A DNA stretch of 64,000 nucleotides from Batillaria attramentaria. Lineage: Eukaryota > Mollusca > Gastropoda > Batillariidae. Position 1 is the first letter of the stretch. Each line of letters opens with the position of its first letter. Of this stretch, positions 11,591 through 30,376 are shown one piece after another. The DNA is taken from the NCBI GenBank assembly GCA_018292915.2, contig JACVVK020000139.1, positions 620,001 through 684,000 on the forward strand, in the 5' to 3' direction. The notes beneath the pieces are model-generated. The model did no database searches and was not told where the DNA came from. It was given only the letters and a program-made list of their open reading frames with translations. The translations under genes and the position numbers were made by a program.

Positions 11591-12350
11591 TGCCCGGAGG
11601 GGACATCAAGACCAAAAGGAAAGGGAGACAAACTGCCGGACTGCACGGAACCTCCAACTCGGATTCTGCCTGCAAAGATGATTGACAATTAAAACCACGC
11701 TCACCCTCCTCCCACTCTCTGAAGCACCATCTCCCACCCACTTCGTCCAGTTACTATCACACCGGTATGGCGTGACTGGTTCACTGAATGACGTCACCGT
11801 TTTCACCTCTGGCTCTGCTCGGCAAACTGAGCACGTCAGAAAATCTGAGTCCAGTAACTTGCCAATCTTTTAGCCGGCACAACATGGCAGTCACATTTCT
11901 ACACACCGCAGCTCTCAGTCTGAAATTCCACCACAAGTGACAAATCAAACGTCTGTCTTGGAGCGGTTCGTGAGCGGGGTCTGTCACAAAATGAACTGTA
12001 CGACAGTTATATACTTCTCGTTTCAGTCTTAAACGTCTGACAATTCTTGGTATCAACACTCTACATCCGTTCCCTTTATCATATATGGTCACGTGTAGTT
12101 TCTGCAACAGTCAGCCACACGCCCTCTAGTGGAGCTGGCACTGTTGCGCAGTCTTGCACATGTATCCATACATAGCGGTACCGCTGACTTCCCCACCACA
12201 TGTGCATCAGTGTCGCACTTCCACAGCCGTCTCGTGTGTGCCGCTAATTGCAGTCATTCTCTTTTACAGTGACAGCTAATTGCCTGGCACAGACATAGAT
12301 TGCGTATCGGATTGTGTGACGCTTATCTGTATAAGTGTATTGGTGACAGC

Positions 12351-12650
12351 ATCAGTGTCCCTCACAGCTCCAAGTGGAAATGGGATTTTGGTGACCTAAA
12401 GACGGGTGTGTCGGCAGTCCCCTCTATCCTTTCCGCATTTATTTCCCCTGATTCCCGGCCGGGCGGGCGCGGAATACATCGTCAGTAGTAAAGTTCACGG
12501 TTAGAATCGAAATTGTGAATGGCAAAGAAGTAAACAGATGAATGAACAACTGAGTATACTGGCTGAAACAAAAGACTAAAAATCTAAATAAATAAAACAA
12601 AATGTGAAATTACACATTTCCATTGAGTGGAGCTGTGAGGGACACTGGTG
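12351..12650. mobile_element. Probable fold-back MITE of about 300 bp
   Basis: The left arm (about 12351-12382) contains GTGTCCCTCACAGCTCCA, and the right arm (about 12615-12650) contains its reverse complement. The interior has no coding capacity. No clear target duplication was identified, so the class is open. Confidence 0.55.
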
Positions 12651-13339
12651 CTCGTGACTGATAATACGTGCCCCCCCCCCCACCCACCCTCCATGCCCCC
12701 CCCCCAAAAAAAAAAAAACCTTGGAGACTTCGCCAGTTTTGCCCCCCCCCCCCTCCACCCCCTCTTTCCTTCCATTTTTCCCCCCTGTGCTGGTGGGATT
12801 TTAGTATCAGGAAGGCGTGATCAGTCTTGCCACAGTCGAGTACTACTCCGGCCAACACTATGATCGACTCAGTGTTTCATGCACAATGGACCGTGACCTT
12901 GAGTCCGAGTTTGTGGAAAGTCAGTGTCTGACCCTTTGTTAGTCGGCTTTCAGTGTTTACAGAAACTCAGCTGCCACATTTGAATAGTACTGACAACGAT
13001 TTTTACTGATTAGTTTCGTTCCGGCAGTCAGTTCAGTTTGCGTATCACTGAATAGTAAAGTCAGTAAACCGGCTCAGTGATTAAATGTCACTGATGCTCC
13101 GCCGGGGCCGGCGAGGCGGCTATAACTGGAGGACTTCATCATCGCCATTAGCTTGCTTTACGTCCTATGGCTTTTAGCCCTTAAGGCCGACAAGTTGTTC
13201 CTGGCATGTGTCTTTGCCGGGCTGCCTGGCTGGGCGAGTGTCTTTGGAGTGGGTACGTGCTGTTTTGCTATGCTTTGGGCAGCGTCAGAGGTTCTCTGCT
13301 TGGGCCTCAGATGCCGCCTGGTCTGAGTTTGTTTTGGTT

Positions 13340-13372
<33 letters not shown>

Positions 13373-14667
13373 TTTTTTAAGTGCCTCGGTCTGTTCAGTC
13401 TGTCATCCGTGCTTTTGCCTTTGCCGGGATCTTCACTGGGGTGTCCTTTTGCTCAGGTTTGGTATTAGAACCATTTTGTCAGATCTGATCTGACGATCGC
13501 GTCGGCCAGGGTTCAATGGCCTATCACCAAGGGCTTGGTGTGGCCTGAGGAAGTCTGCTGTCTTCAGTGAGTGTCTGTCTCTCAGGTCCCAGAGAGCCGG
13601 CTGGCGGGCAAGCCTTCACAGTCGTTCGGCGTGTGGCGGACGGACGTCTGGGGGCTGCCCGCCACACTGGAGGACTTCGGTATCAACACTTTGCTTTCAA
13701 ACCCTGCATATCATGTATTGGTGTGTTGAGTACAGCCTTCCGCGTTGGCACCGCGCCATTTCCGTTGCCGGGTTTCAGTAGTGTTACAGCCGGCTGTACA
13801 GGCACTCAGGCAGTCTAGTGATGAGCTATCAGGGAACCAAGACGGATAGGCGTTAGTTATTTCCCTTGCCAAAATGGCGGCCTCCATTAGGTCAGTACAT
13901 GACTTGCCATAGAATAAACGTTGTTAGTGTGAATGCTGGACTAGCTTCACAGTTCCAGCGTGTTTTAGGAGAATCAGATCGGCATATGGATTAGTGTCTC
14001 AAAGTTTTACGGACAGTGAAATCTTGACAATACCATGAGAGAGGTCGGCTGAGGCTAGACTGTAACGACAACTGATCTAGAAAAACAACAAACTCCAGTA
14101 TGGGATACTAACTCATGGTTGAAGCAATGAACGTTCAGTTCTCTCGTTTATCGGCCTGTCCAGACCGTCATTTCACGGGAGAGAGAGAGATGTGAGAACA
14201 GTACACAGAAAGTGCTTCGGAAACAGATCCGTCCCACCCCTTCCCCCAGAGCAACTGAAGAAGCTTCATCATCTATGATTTAGGAGTGCTTAGTCATGGA
14301 ATTTTATTTAGACAGACAGTTGAGGTTTCCTCCACATGATACATGCACAACAGAAGAAGAAAAGTGAGCAGTGTGGCTGTTACAAAGGCTGCAGAAGTGT
14401 ATTGTAATCACTTTCACTTTCTTCGATGGACATAGAGACAAAGGTTGTATGAACGAAAATGAGCAGTAAGACTTTCAGTAGCTTACAGAGTGCCTGCTGA
14501 AAGCCCACGGGTCTGTTACTAGTGTTATCTTGAAAATGCGCCTGTCAAATCCACGTTATGTAGGCCCTTCCAAATGACAGTAGAGGTAGATTTAGTCGAG
14601 CTTATTTCCAGGAGAAATCTTGTTTCACATAGTGTTTTCTGTGTGTGGGTCTGGCAGATACCAAAGG

Positions 14668-22628
<7,961 letters not shown>

Positions 22629-22961
22629 CAAATACAAAATACAGTTGTAAATGCTCATGACCAATTAAACTGTTGAACTGGATTACGTTCTTTGGTCTAT
22701 GAACGTGTGTTTGTTCTTGAACACATTATGAACACATGGCAAGTGATCACTTTTCGTATTGTTAGTGTTGTAGGAGTGTCTGTGTGATACAGGATATCTG
22801 GAAGTGCTGTATATATATAACCTGCTGAGAAATACCTGTACTTTCCTGAAACTGTTACGTGAACTCATTTTGTTGTGCACACAGGGAGTCCCCCGTTCTT
22901 CCCTCACCCACATAGTACATGCCAGTAACAAGCAAGAGGGTTAAAATGGTGCTTTGCAAGG

Positions 22962-23226
22962 GAGAATACTTTGCCATCATACACTACGGATAAGTCTTGA
23001 AGAATACTTTGCCATCATACACTACGGATAAGTCTTGAAGAATACTTTGCCATCATACACTACGGATAAGTCTTGAAGAATACTTTGCCATCATACACTA
23101 CGGATAAGTCTTGAAGAATACTTTGCCATCATACACTACGGATAAGTCTTGAAGAATACTTTGCCATCATACACTACGGATAAGTCTTGAAGAATACTTT
23201 GCCATCATACACTACGGATAAGTCTC
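22962..23226. repeat. 38-bp minisatellite, 7 copies
   Basis: The unit contains AATACTTTGCCATCATACAC and TACGGATAAGTCTTGAAG, and copies are essentially identical every 38 bp. It lies between the convergent 3' ends of MARS2 and the CARD gene. Confidence 0.95.
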
Positions 23227-23320
23227 GAAATTTTCTGCATTTGAGAGAAGACAAACACTGTTGATTGCTGGAAAGTTGTATGCATCACTTGCATGGTACA
23301 TGCTGTCCTACCACTGTCAT

Positions 23321-23351
<31 letters not shown>

Positions 23352-23971
23352 AATGACACACACACATGCATACATGTCTGTATGAACACACATACACACA
23401 AAATTAACACATCAAGTGTACCACCAAGCATGTGTTTTACTTGTCATACAACAAACAAAAAGCCATTCCGAAAACATTCATCAGAAAAATAAAACTGCAT
23501 GTCTGATGAAAGCCATATTAAACATCAGAAACTTGGCAAACACATGGTCATAAAATTTTTGTCATCATTTGCTGATTTCTCTTACAATAATAATGGGGCG
23601 GAAATATCACATTCACAAGAAGGCCCCCCCCCCCCCCCCCCCCAAAAAAAAAAAGAAGATAAAAAAGAAAAAAAAAAAGGAATGTACATAATTGTTCGCC
23701 ACATGCCCCACAGTTCAGCCATAAATAGATTGTGTGCATTTAACAAGCTCACATATTCACATTCATTTCTTGCATATTTTCTGCACTGATTCCAGGAATG
23801 TGAGGAAAACAGAAGAATGTAAAGAAAAGGTCGCAGTTTGATGTACTGTCGTATCACTATCGGTCACCATTTTTTAACTTGAGAGCCCAGTAATGGTTTC
23901 CAGCCTCCTTAATTCTTTGTCTTATCTCGTGTCTGATTGTCTTCAGCATACCGTACATGTACAACATACTA
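23227..23971. other. Intergenic DNA between MARS2 and the CARD gene
   Basis: Contains (CA)n at 23321-23348 and a poly-C run followed by an A-rich run at 23623-23680. No gene is seen. Confidence 0.5.
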
Positions 23972-24300
23972 AAGAATTTTTCCTTCTCGTATGTGGCACC
24001 GTTCATTTGGGCCGATCGTCGGGGGTTCTCTCTGGGTACTCCGGCTTCCTCCCCCTCTGCTTTGGAAATGTTCAGCCCACCAAGTTTGAAAAATAAATGC
24101 ATATCTTAATTCCGAAATTTAAATAGCTGAGCTGACCCTTCGCACCACGTGATTGTAATACGTTTATGTCCTGTGTGTGAGAGAATGCGTGTGATTCACG
24201 TGAGCGTGCGTGTTGGGTTTAGCTCGCGGCGCTTTGAGCCAAAATATTTGGGATAAAGCGCCTATATTAATGCGATTATTATTATTATTATTATTATTAC
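23972..24300 (+). mobile_element. SINE (family A), 5'-truncated
   Basis: This copy lacks the tRNA head and begins at AAGAATTTTTCCTTCTCG. It matches the body of the full copy at 27945-28330, including TTTGGAAATGTTCAGCCCAC and GTGTGAGAGAATGCGTGTGA, and ends in an (ATT)n tail at about 24280-24298. Confidence 0.85.
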
Positions 24301-24353
24301 TGATGAGCGGGCGGGTCACAGAGTTGAATACTGCGCATCATGAGATTCAGATT

Positions 24354-25160
24354 TTAAGATGTGGGTGTTGCTACGTCCGCAGGGTTAGACAGAGGGCTGC
24401 AACAATGAACGATCTCTTGCAGCACCGTCTTGGAGGTGTTTGCAAAATGCTGCGCTTCTACAAAATCGCTTTCCAGCTTGTGCTTTATCTGCAGTAACCC
24501 TCTCCTCTGAGTTGGAGGCAGCTCAAAGTCAAAACACTTGTCCAGGTCTTTCGTTTCTTGAGCAGTTTTGTCGATCCTCTCATACAGCTGTTCAATTTCT
24601 TTCTGTGCCTCTGCTGCTCTGTGGAGGAGCCCATCTACCTCAGCTTTACTGGTCGTGTAGTCGGGTCCCTCATCTTTTGCTTTCTTCATTATGTTGCGTA
24701 CCTCATCTCTGCGTCCCTCCAGAAATCTAAGCTGCGTACGAATGCTGGCAGCATACACTCGTGCTTCGTTCAGCTTGTTGTTGACCGCTTTAAACTGCAC
24801 TGTGGAAGTAAGGAAAGCAGTGTTCAGTGATGTTTTACTAGTATATGTAGGCAGATGTTGAAAACACCTTTTTCACATGTATACATGTATGTATATGATA
24901 CAATATCAATCATAATAATTTAATAATAAAAATAATAGTGGAGATTTTTAACGCACCTAACCCAAGGGCTGGCTCTAGGCGCTTTACAATATAACGGGAG
25001 GGGGGGGGGGGGGCAGCAACAACCCGCGAAAATAAAGACTGATAAAATAAAAAACCCGCATTGTCTCCCTGCAGGCAACAGAGACCATGGCAGTAAGAGA
25101 GCGGGGACCCCAGCATCCTGCCCAGACACAGGATGTGAGGAGCCCAACCCAAATAAACCA

Positions 25161-25199
<39 letters not shown>

Positions 25200-25347
25200 G
25201 TGCACATTTAAAGAATTATACGTACAGTTGTTGAATTTAAAGAATTATACGTACAGTTGTTGATAGCTCCAAGACCTAGGAGCAAGCCATCTATCCCTGC
25301 CCTTGAGATCATAACAATAGGCCACTGTCATCCTCTCTCTCGCGCGG

Positions 25348-25411
<64 letters not shown>

Positions 25412-28400
25412 GTTTTCAGTTTCCACTTTTAAGACAGATAAAGCAACTTACATTTTTCAGTCAGTGTACTGAACTGCTCTAGGTTAGGTTGGTCTGACTC
25501 AAACTCCTCAGAGCAGACTGATTCCAGTGCATATCCAATGCCCGAGTCCACACGGCTTTCCCCACTGTATGACAAAGGAGAAGAGGGATACGCCCCAGAT
25601 GATTCTTCATCCTCAAGCTTGAGAGACATCAAGGGTTTCAACAGCTGAAACAGAAAAAAAGACAATGGTTATACAAATACAACTGATAAATTTATATTGG
25701 TTAATTAATACATCACTCTGATTTTCAAGAAATTTATCATTCTGCAAAATGCTGGAAATGGTCTTCGCCACACAAGGAATGGCAAAACTGTAAAATACAC
25801 ATCTCACAACTGCACTCCACATATAATTTCAAGACTGACTGCAGCTGCTTCTAAACTTTTTTTTTTAGATCTTGTGCTCATCTAGGAACCTGCAGACAGC
25901 TATTTATCAACCACTCAAAGACAGGAACACAAACCTATAGAACAAATTCCTTGGGCATGGCCAACAGGCATGCACAACAGGAAAGGGACGACATTTCATC
26001 CAAAGTTCTAGCACACCAGTAAGGTTTGCTCACCTCAAACTTGGGAAGCTGCTCAAGAGGAACAACTTTACAGGTACACTGAAATCCATCCTGCAGAAGC
26101 TGTTGGAAATCTGCTGATACAGGCAATTTTTTGTCAGACAGCATTTTGGCCACTGTGGAGGCGACTGCAGCGCTGGAGCTGTTCTTCTGAAGAAGAGCGA
26201 ACACACTGTCCCAGTCCTTCTCACTAGGGCTTGGGGTTTCTACCAGTTTACTGGAAATGTCACAAAATGGAGGATTACCCGCACTGCGTAATTTTCCTCA
26301 GGTCACCTTACCAATTTCTAAAGAAGTGAAATAAATGTATAACTGTAACGATTGAAAAAGTCTGTCATTACATACTTCCTAGTTGTTGCACCTGAAGGAC
26401 AACAAAACAAATCTCATAAAGAAAAAATGTGTACAAGCTAGTCTTGCACTATACGATTGGCCGAATTCTGGAGGCTCACCCCCTTTGATTGACAGGAGTG
26501 GAGTGGTCTATTTGACATCTGCACACACCTTGCCTCACTAGGTTGTCATGGTAACAAACCAATACAGCTACCAGTTGGTTATTTAGGGCTTAACGCCGTG
26601 CAAGCAACAGTGACTATTTCATGGCAGGGCAAGGTCTTTCTCCACCAGCTTTTTTTTTTTTTTTTTTTTAAATAAATGAACGATATTCATACATGTATAT
26701 ATCTCGGTTAAATGAGATAAACAAATAGAGTTACCAAGAACTACATTGCCTATAACATGAACTAATCTAATTGTACATTAACCTTCCGGCTACGTCGCTA
26801 AAAAACTTCTTAGTCCTACATCGTGTGAAACAACTTACCCATGGTTTTTACATAGTTAATTTTCAACTTATTCCTAGTCCTACGTCGTGGGAAACAAATT
26901 ACCCATGGTTTTTACATAGGTAATTTTCGACTTATTCCTAGTCCTACATCGTGGGAAACAAATTACCAATGGTTTTTATATAGGCAGATTGTAGCTTATT
27001 CCTAGTCCTACATCGTGAGAAACAAATTACCCATGGTTTTTATATAGGCAATTCACAACTTATTCTTATTTATTGTTTAATTACTCTGCTAATTACAAGT
27101 TAAACAACACAATTTTTGGCATGAACATAGTCAAACCATTTATTGACAAAGTCATGAAATTTCAAAGGTGTGACCTAAATATTGACCGAGATACGTTCAT
27201 CTAAAGCAGTGTGTGTGCAACTTTTTACCCACGACGTAGCCGGAAGGTTAAAATGAATACTACTTCTTTGTTTTTTTGTTGTTGTTTTTTGTAACACAGT
27301 ACCTGTACTCTGCTGCTGTACAACAGTTTAGTGAAGGTAGTATGTCAGCGAATCTCTTCAGTGTCATTCGCTCCATGATCCTGTGACGCATGCAATTTCC
27401 CTGTACAAAAGAGTTTGCCAACTGAAGCTCTCTACGTTTCACCACATGCGGGTATGTTTTTTTTAAAACTGGCACCACGTCTTCTGCAAACTGCATGGAT
27501 GGTACTTTATGAAGGATGTGCCACAGCCTGCGCGCCTTATCCCTGCGTGTTTTTTCTCCTTCGATCTCATTTTCTTCGTCCGAACTCACAACATCCAGTG
27601 AGCGTAAAATATCAACCAGGCCAGATTCCACTGGGTGGACCACTTTCAGGAATTCCAGATGAATCACATTCAGGAACTCTGCCTTGTCACTGAATGTTGT
27701 GACTGAAACTGAAATAAAAACACATGACAAAATAGTGGTTCGGAAAAAAATCTTCAGGGGAATGGAAATGGTAAAAAGTGTCATTTCTGCAGGGTTTCAT
27801 CTCTGTGTCAAACATCGGTCATAGAGCGAATAATTTTCAAAATATCTGATTAATTTCTTACCAAGGTGGGCACAGTGGACAACATTCACGACAAGTGTTC
27901 TATACTTTTACAGTCAGCAATGACATTTGTCCTGTAATACTAATGGGGCGGTCGGTGGTCTAATGGTTAAGAGACTTGTCACCAATGCGAGAGGTCAGGG
28001 GTTCAAGTCCCACTCGGGGCAAAGAATTTTTCCTTCTCGTATGTGGCACCGTTCATTCGGGCCGATCGTCGGGAGTTCTCTCCGGGTACTCCGGCTTCCT
28101 CCCCCTCTGCTTTGGAAATGTTCAGGCCACCTAAATTTGAAAAAATAAATTTATACAATTCCAAATTCCGAAATATAAATAGCTGAGCTGACCCTTCGCA
28201 CCAAGTGATTGTAATGTGTTTATGTCCAGTGTGTGAGAGAATGCGTGTGATTCATGTGAGAGTGCATGCTGGGTTCAGTTCACGGCGCTTTGGGCCGATT
28301 CATGAAATTGTATTATAATTGTAATTGTATTATTATACTAATGAATTGTCAGGACGTAAAATGGTCCATAACCCAAAAGGACGAGAAGTGTGCAGCATTA

Positions 28401-30376
28401 ACTCTTTGACGACGAAGCACAATTTCTAACACGCGATTTCCTATAGGAAATCGCGTGTTAGAAATTGTGCTTCGTCGTCAAAGAGTTAAGTGACGAAGTG
28501 GCAAAGTTACTCAAAGGGTGTCTTGGGCATACTCCCCATGATTTTTTTATTTTTTTTTTTAAAGAAGACTAAAATCTGTGCAGTTTGGTGCTTTTTGGCA
28601 AGAGTTTAAGTGCTTCAGAGGAGGACACACTTTCTTGGAGGAAAATGCTCAAAATCAGACAAAACATTGTGCAATTTGGTGTGTTTTGGTATGACATGAT
28701 TTTAAATGCTTGAGAGGAGGAAACACACTTTTTGGGGGAAGGAACATTTAAGCTAAAGCCGTAAAGGTGGAAATCCGCCAAGAGGTGGAAGATTTTAAGC
28801 CCTGAAATATAGTTCGCCCCGACAGATGAAGCCCTGCATCTGACATGTTGCGGTGATACGGTAATTGACAATTCTCTTGAGTCTTCCCTCATTCTAAAAG
28901 CTCTAAATCTGACTAAAGCAGACTGATTGACTTCACAGTTGGTATGGACACCCAAAGCACATCATGTGTGGACCCTATGATAAAAGTGTACGTGTGTGGG
29001 CACTGACGAGAGCAAACGTCACTTATGATATGGTATGGTATGCTAGATTTCTGCTCGGTGCACGCGTCCATCTCTTCTGAAATACTCACGGCGCCACAGG
29101 GCTAGAGGACGAAGCAGTGAAAGCCTGAAGCCGCTAAGCGCTACTTTATGTGCAGACCTTCACCCTGCTATTCTCAATAGTGTGTGTGACAGTATTTCTG
29201 TTTTTCACGCCTACAGCTTACTCTTCTTCTGAAGATGGACGTGGGATTTTTAGCATGCACACTTGATATTGTGTGTGCTTGTGTACACAAGGGTGGGACA
29301 GGCGAAGTAAGCAAGTTTGCACAGGATTTTGACTCGACGGAAAGGAAAAATCCATCCAAATTCCTGCCCACCAAGGACACCAGGCATCTCAGGATCCGAA
29401 GTCCGATACCTTAACCATTAGACCAAATCCCCTTGTCAACTTACAGCAATGTATGGAACAGCAACGGTGAGATAATATAAAACTTACACAAAATCACTGG
29501 CTTATATATATAATGGTTTTCTTCACCAAGTTGGCTTACACTGACCTAAGGAAGGGTACATCAGACTCTTTTCTGGTCATTTCGTTAGTAAGGCCCCAAA
29601 AAATTGTTGTTTCTGGTAACCTGACCGACCCTATTTCCCTCCCCCCCCCCCCCACCCCCCCGACCCTAAAAAATTTTTGGCTGCTGGAAAAAAGAGAGGA
29701 GAAAAAATACAAGCACCACCAGTTTCGGTTTCATGCGCCTGTCGTCAGGGAAGTTGTGCGCCATCGCGGACCCAAGATTGGTGACACAGTGTCTGTGTGC
29801 ATCATGAGTTCGTTGCACTGCCAAATTGTATGTAAGCAGAGGGGATGTAAATAGCGTGTGTGTGTGTGTGTATGTGTGTGTGTGTTTGTGTGTGTGTGCT
29901 TTAAGCACAGCGAGTCCTTGAAGCTGGAGAACGGCGCTCTATAAAAGCCATGTATTATTATTATTACACAGCTTGTATAGCAGAAAATATGGTAAGATAC
30001 ATGTAGTGTGTTATAATATTAAATACAGTTTCACAGAGCATCATTTCTTATTAATATCCTGTTTCTTGGTTCTTGGATATATATATATACATGTGTGTGT
30101 GGGGGGGGGGGGGGGGGGAACAAAAAAAAAAACCCACCTACCTACCTACCTACCCTATTTTTTTAGCCATGTTACCAGAAACAACAATTTGGGGGGGGGG
30201 GGGGGCCTAATATGGGTAGGTATGTAACACTCACCTGATTCTGGGTCTTGGGAAGTGCTGATTGTACATTCTTCTTCCTTTCCATCTCCACAGGCTCCCT
30301 GGGGAGAAGTGTCACCAGAAACTTCCACACCTGAACTGCCTTCACACCCTGCCCTCAAGTCCTCAGATCCGTCCAT
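24354..30376 (-). CDS. CARD and coiled-coil protein, unnamed
   Basis: Five exons join in frame on the minus strand: 30376-30235, 27708-27303, 26250-26034, 25644-25452, 24799-24354, giving 467 residues. After an acidic, Ser/Gly-rich N-terminus (1-50), residues about 58-137 fit a CARD, with the helix 4 signature TRRDKARRLWHIL at 101-113. Residues about 141-235, split by an intron, look like a second, weaker death-fold domain. A Ser/Glu-rich linker (256-319) and a Glu/Lys/Arg-rich coiled coil (about 335-440) follow. CARD proteins assemble signalling complexes in apoptosis or innate immunity through CARD-CARD contacts; a similar role here is inference. The start is the first ATG in the exon 1 frame that keeps the phase; 5' non-coding exons may lie upstream. 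All introns carry transposons. It is divergent from PANK4. I cannot match it to a named vertebrate gene. Confidence 0.75.
25167..25198. repeat. (CA)n microsatellite
   Basis: About 16 CA repeats in intron 4 of the CARD gene. Sequence just to the left (24950-25150) resembles that at 6670-6745 and is a dispersed repeat. Confidence 0.95.
25350..25409. repeat. (CA)n microsatellite
   Basis: About 28 CA repeats preceded by a short GCGCGC run, located 42 bp beyond the donor of CARD-gene exon 4. Confidence 0.95.
26778..27251. mobile_element. 466-bp piggyBac-like element, TTAA duplication
   Basis: TTAA at 26778-26781 and at 27248-27251 bracket an element whose ends are exact inverted repeats starting CCTTCCGGCTACGTCG. 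TTAA duplication with a CC(Y)T start is the piggyBac pattern. The interior is built of about four 70-bp tandem units containing TATTCCTAGTCCTAC and CCATGGTTTTTA; it has no transposase frame. It sits in intron 2 of the CARD gene, 52 bp from exon 2. Confidence 0.85.
27945..28330 (+). mobile_element. SINE (family A), full-length tRNA-derived copy
   Basis: The head has A box TGGTCTAATGGTTAAGAG and B box GGTTCAAGTCCC, and is followed by a body with TTCTCGTATGTGGCACCGTT and GTGAGAGAATGCGTGTGATT and an A/T-rich tail. Related copies are at 23972, 34541 (minus), 38085 and 49325. It lies in intron 1 of the CARD gene. Confidence 0.9.
28398..28489. mobile_element. Perfect 92-bp palindrome flanked by TTAA
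   Basis: Two 46-bp arms meet with no spacer at 28443/28444 and match without mismatch. Each outer end is TTAA followed by CTCTTTGACGACGAAGC, the arrangement of a minimal piggyBac-type MITE (TTAA then a TIR starting with a C-YTTTGAC-like sequence). Confidence 0.85.
28490..29174. other. CARD-gene intron sequence without recognised feature
   Basis: Two imperfect copies of a segment with GGTGTTTTTTGGCA-like sequence lie at about 28585-28660 and 28675-28745. No coding content is supported. Confidence 0.4.
29175..29432 (-). mobile_element. tRNA-derived SINE (family E), minus
   Basis: Read on the minus strand, the right end (29432 leftwards) has a tRNA-like A box TTTGGTCTAATGGTTAAGG and a degenerate loop region. 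The body to the left contains a GGGATTTTTAGCATGCACAC segment that is also found in the array at 44285-44625. Boundaries are approximate. Confidence 0.55.
29589..30210. mobile_element. 616-bp PIF/Harbinger-like element, TAA duplication
   Basis: TAA at 29589-29591 and 30208-30210 flank termini that are inverted repeats: GGCCCC, then an A or C/G run, then ATTGTTGTTTCTGGTAAC. The interior (29592-30207) holds a SINE-like tail ending in ATT repeats (29905-29966), GT repeats and G/C homopolymers; no transposase is seen. The TAA duplication and GGCCC start suggest PIF/Harbinger. It lies in intron 1 of the CARD gene and its right end is 25 bp from exon 1. Confidence 0.75.

Larger units (their letters stand above)
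11275..14667. other. Intergenic region between the TLR and MARS2
   Basis: The divergent promoters of the TLR and MARS2 must lie here, but no TATA box or defined site can be supported. The region holds short tandem repeats (11380-11490 and 11503-11590), a fold-back repeat (12351-12650), C/A homopolymer blocks near 12670-12785 and a (TTG)n run near 13340-13370. Open frames near 13206-13493 and 13567-13818 show no family features. Confidence 0.5.

Noticed and set aside
22962..23226. Regular 38-bp direct repeats resembling a CRISPR array
   Set aside because: Units are contiguous with no unique spacers, and the DNA is animal nuclear; it is a minisatellite. The same holds for 5325-5845.
24354..24799. 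Coiled-coil exon as an independent gene
   Set aside because: Its acceptor and phase match the upstream CARD exons exactly, so it is the last exon of that gene.
27945..28025. tRNA gene candidates (also at 19205-19272, 37806-37880, 46468-46580)
   Set aside because: A and B boxes are present, but acceptor stems do not pair and each head is joined to a shared SINE body.
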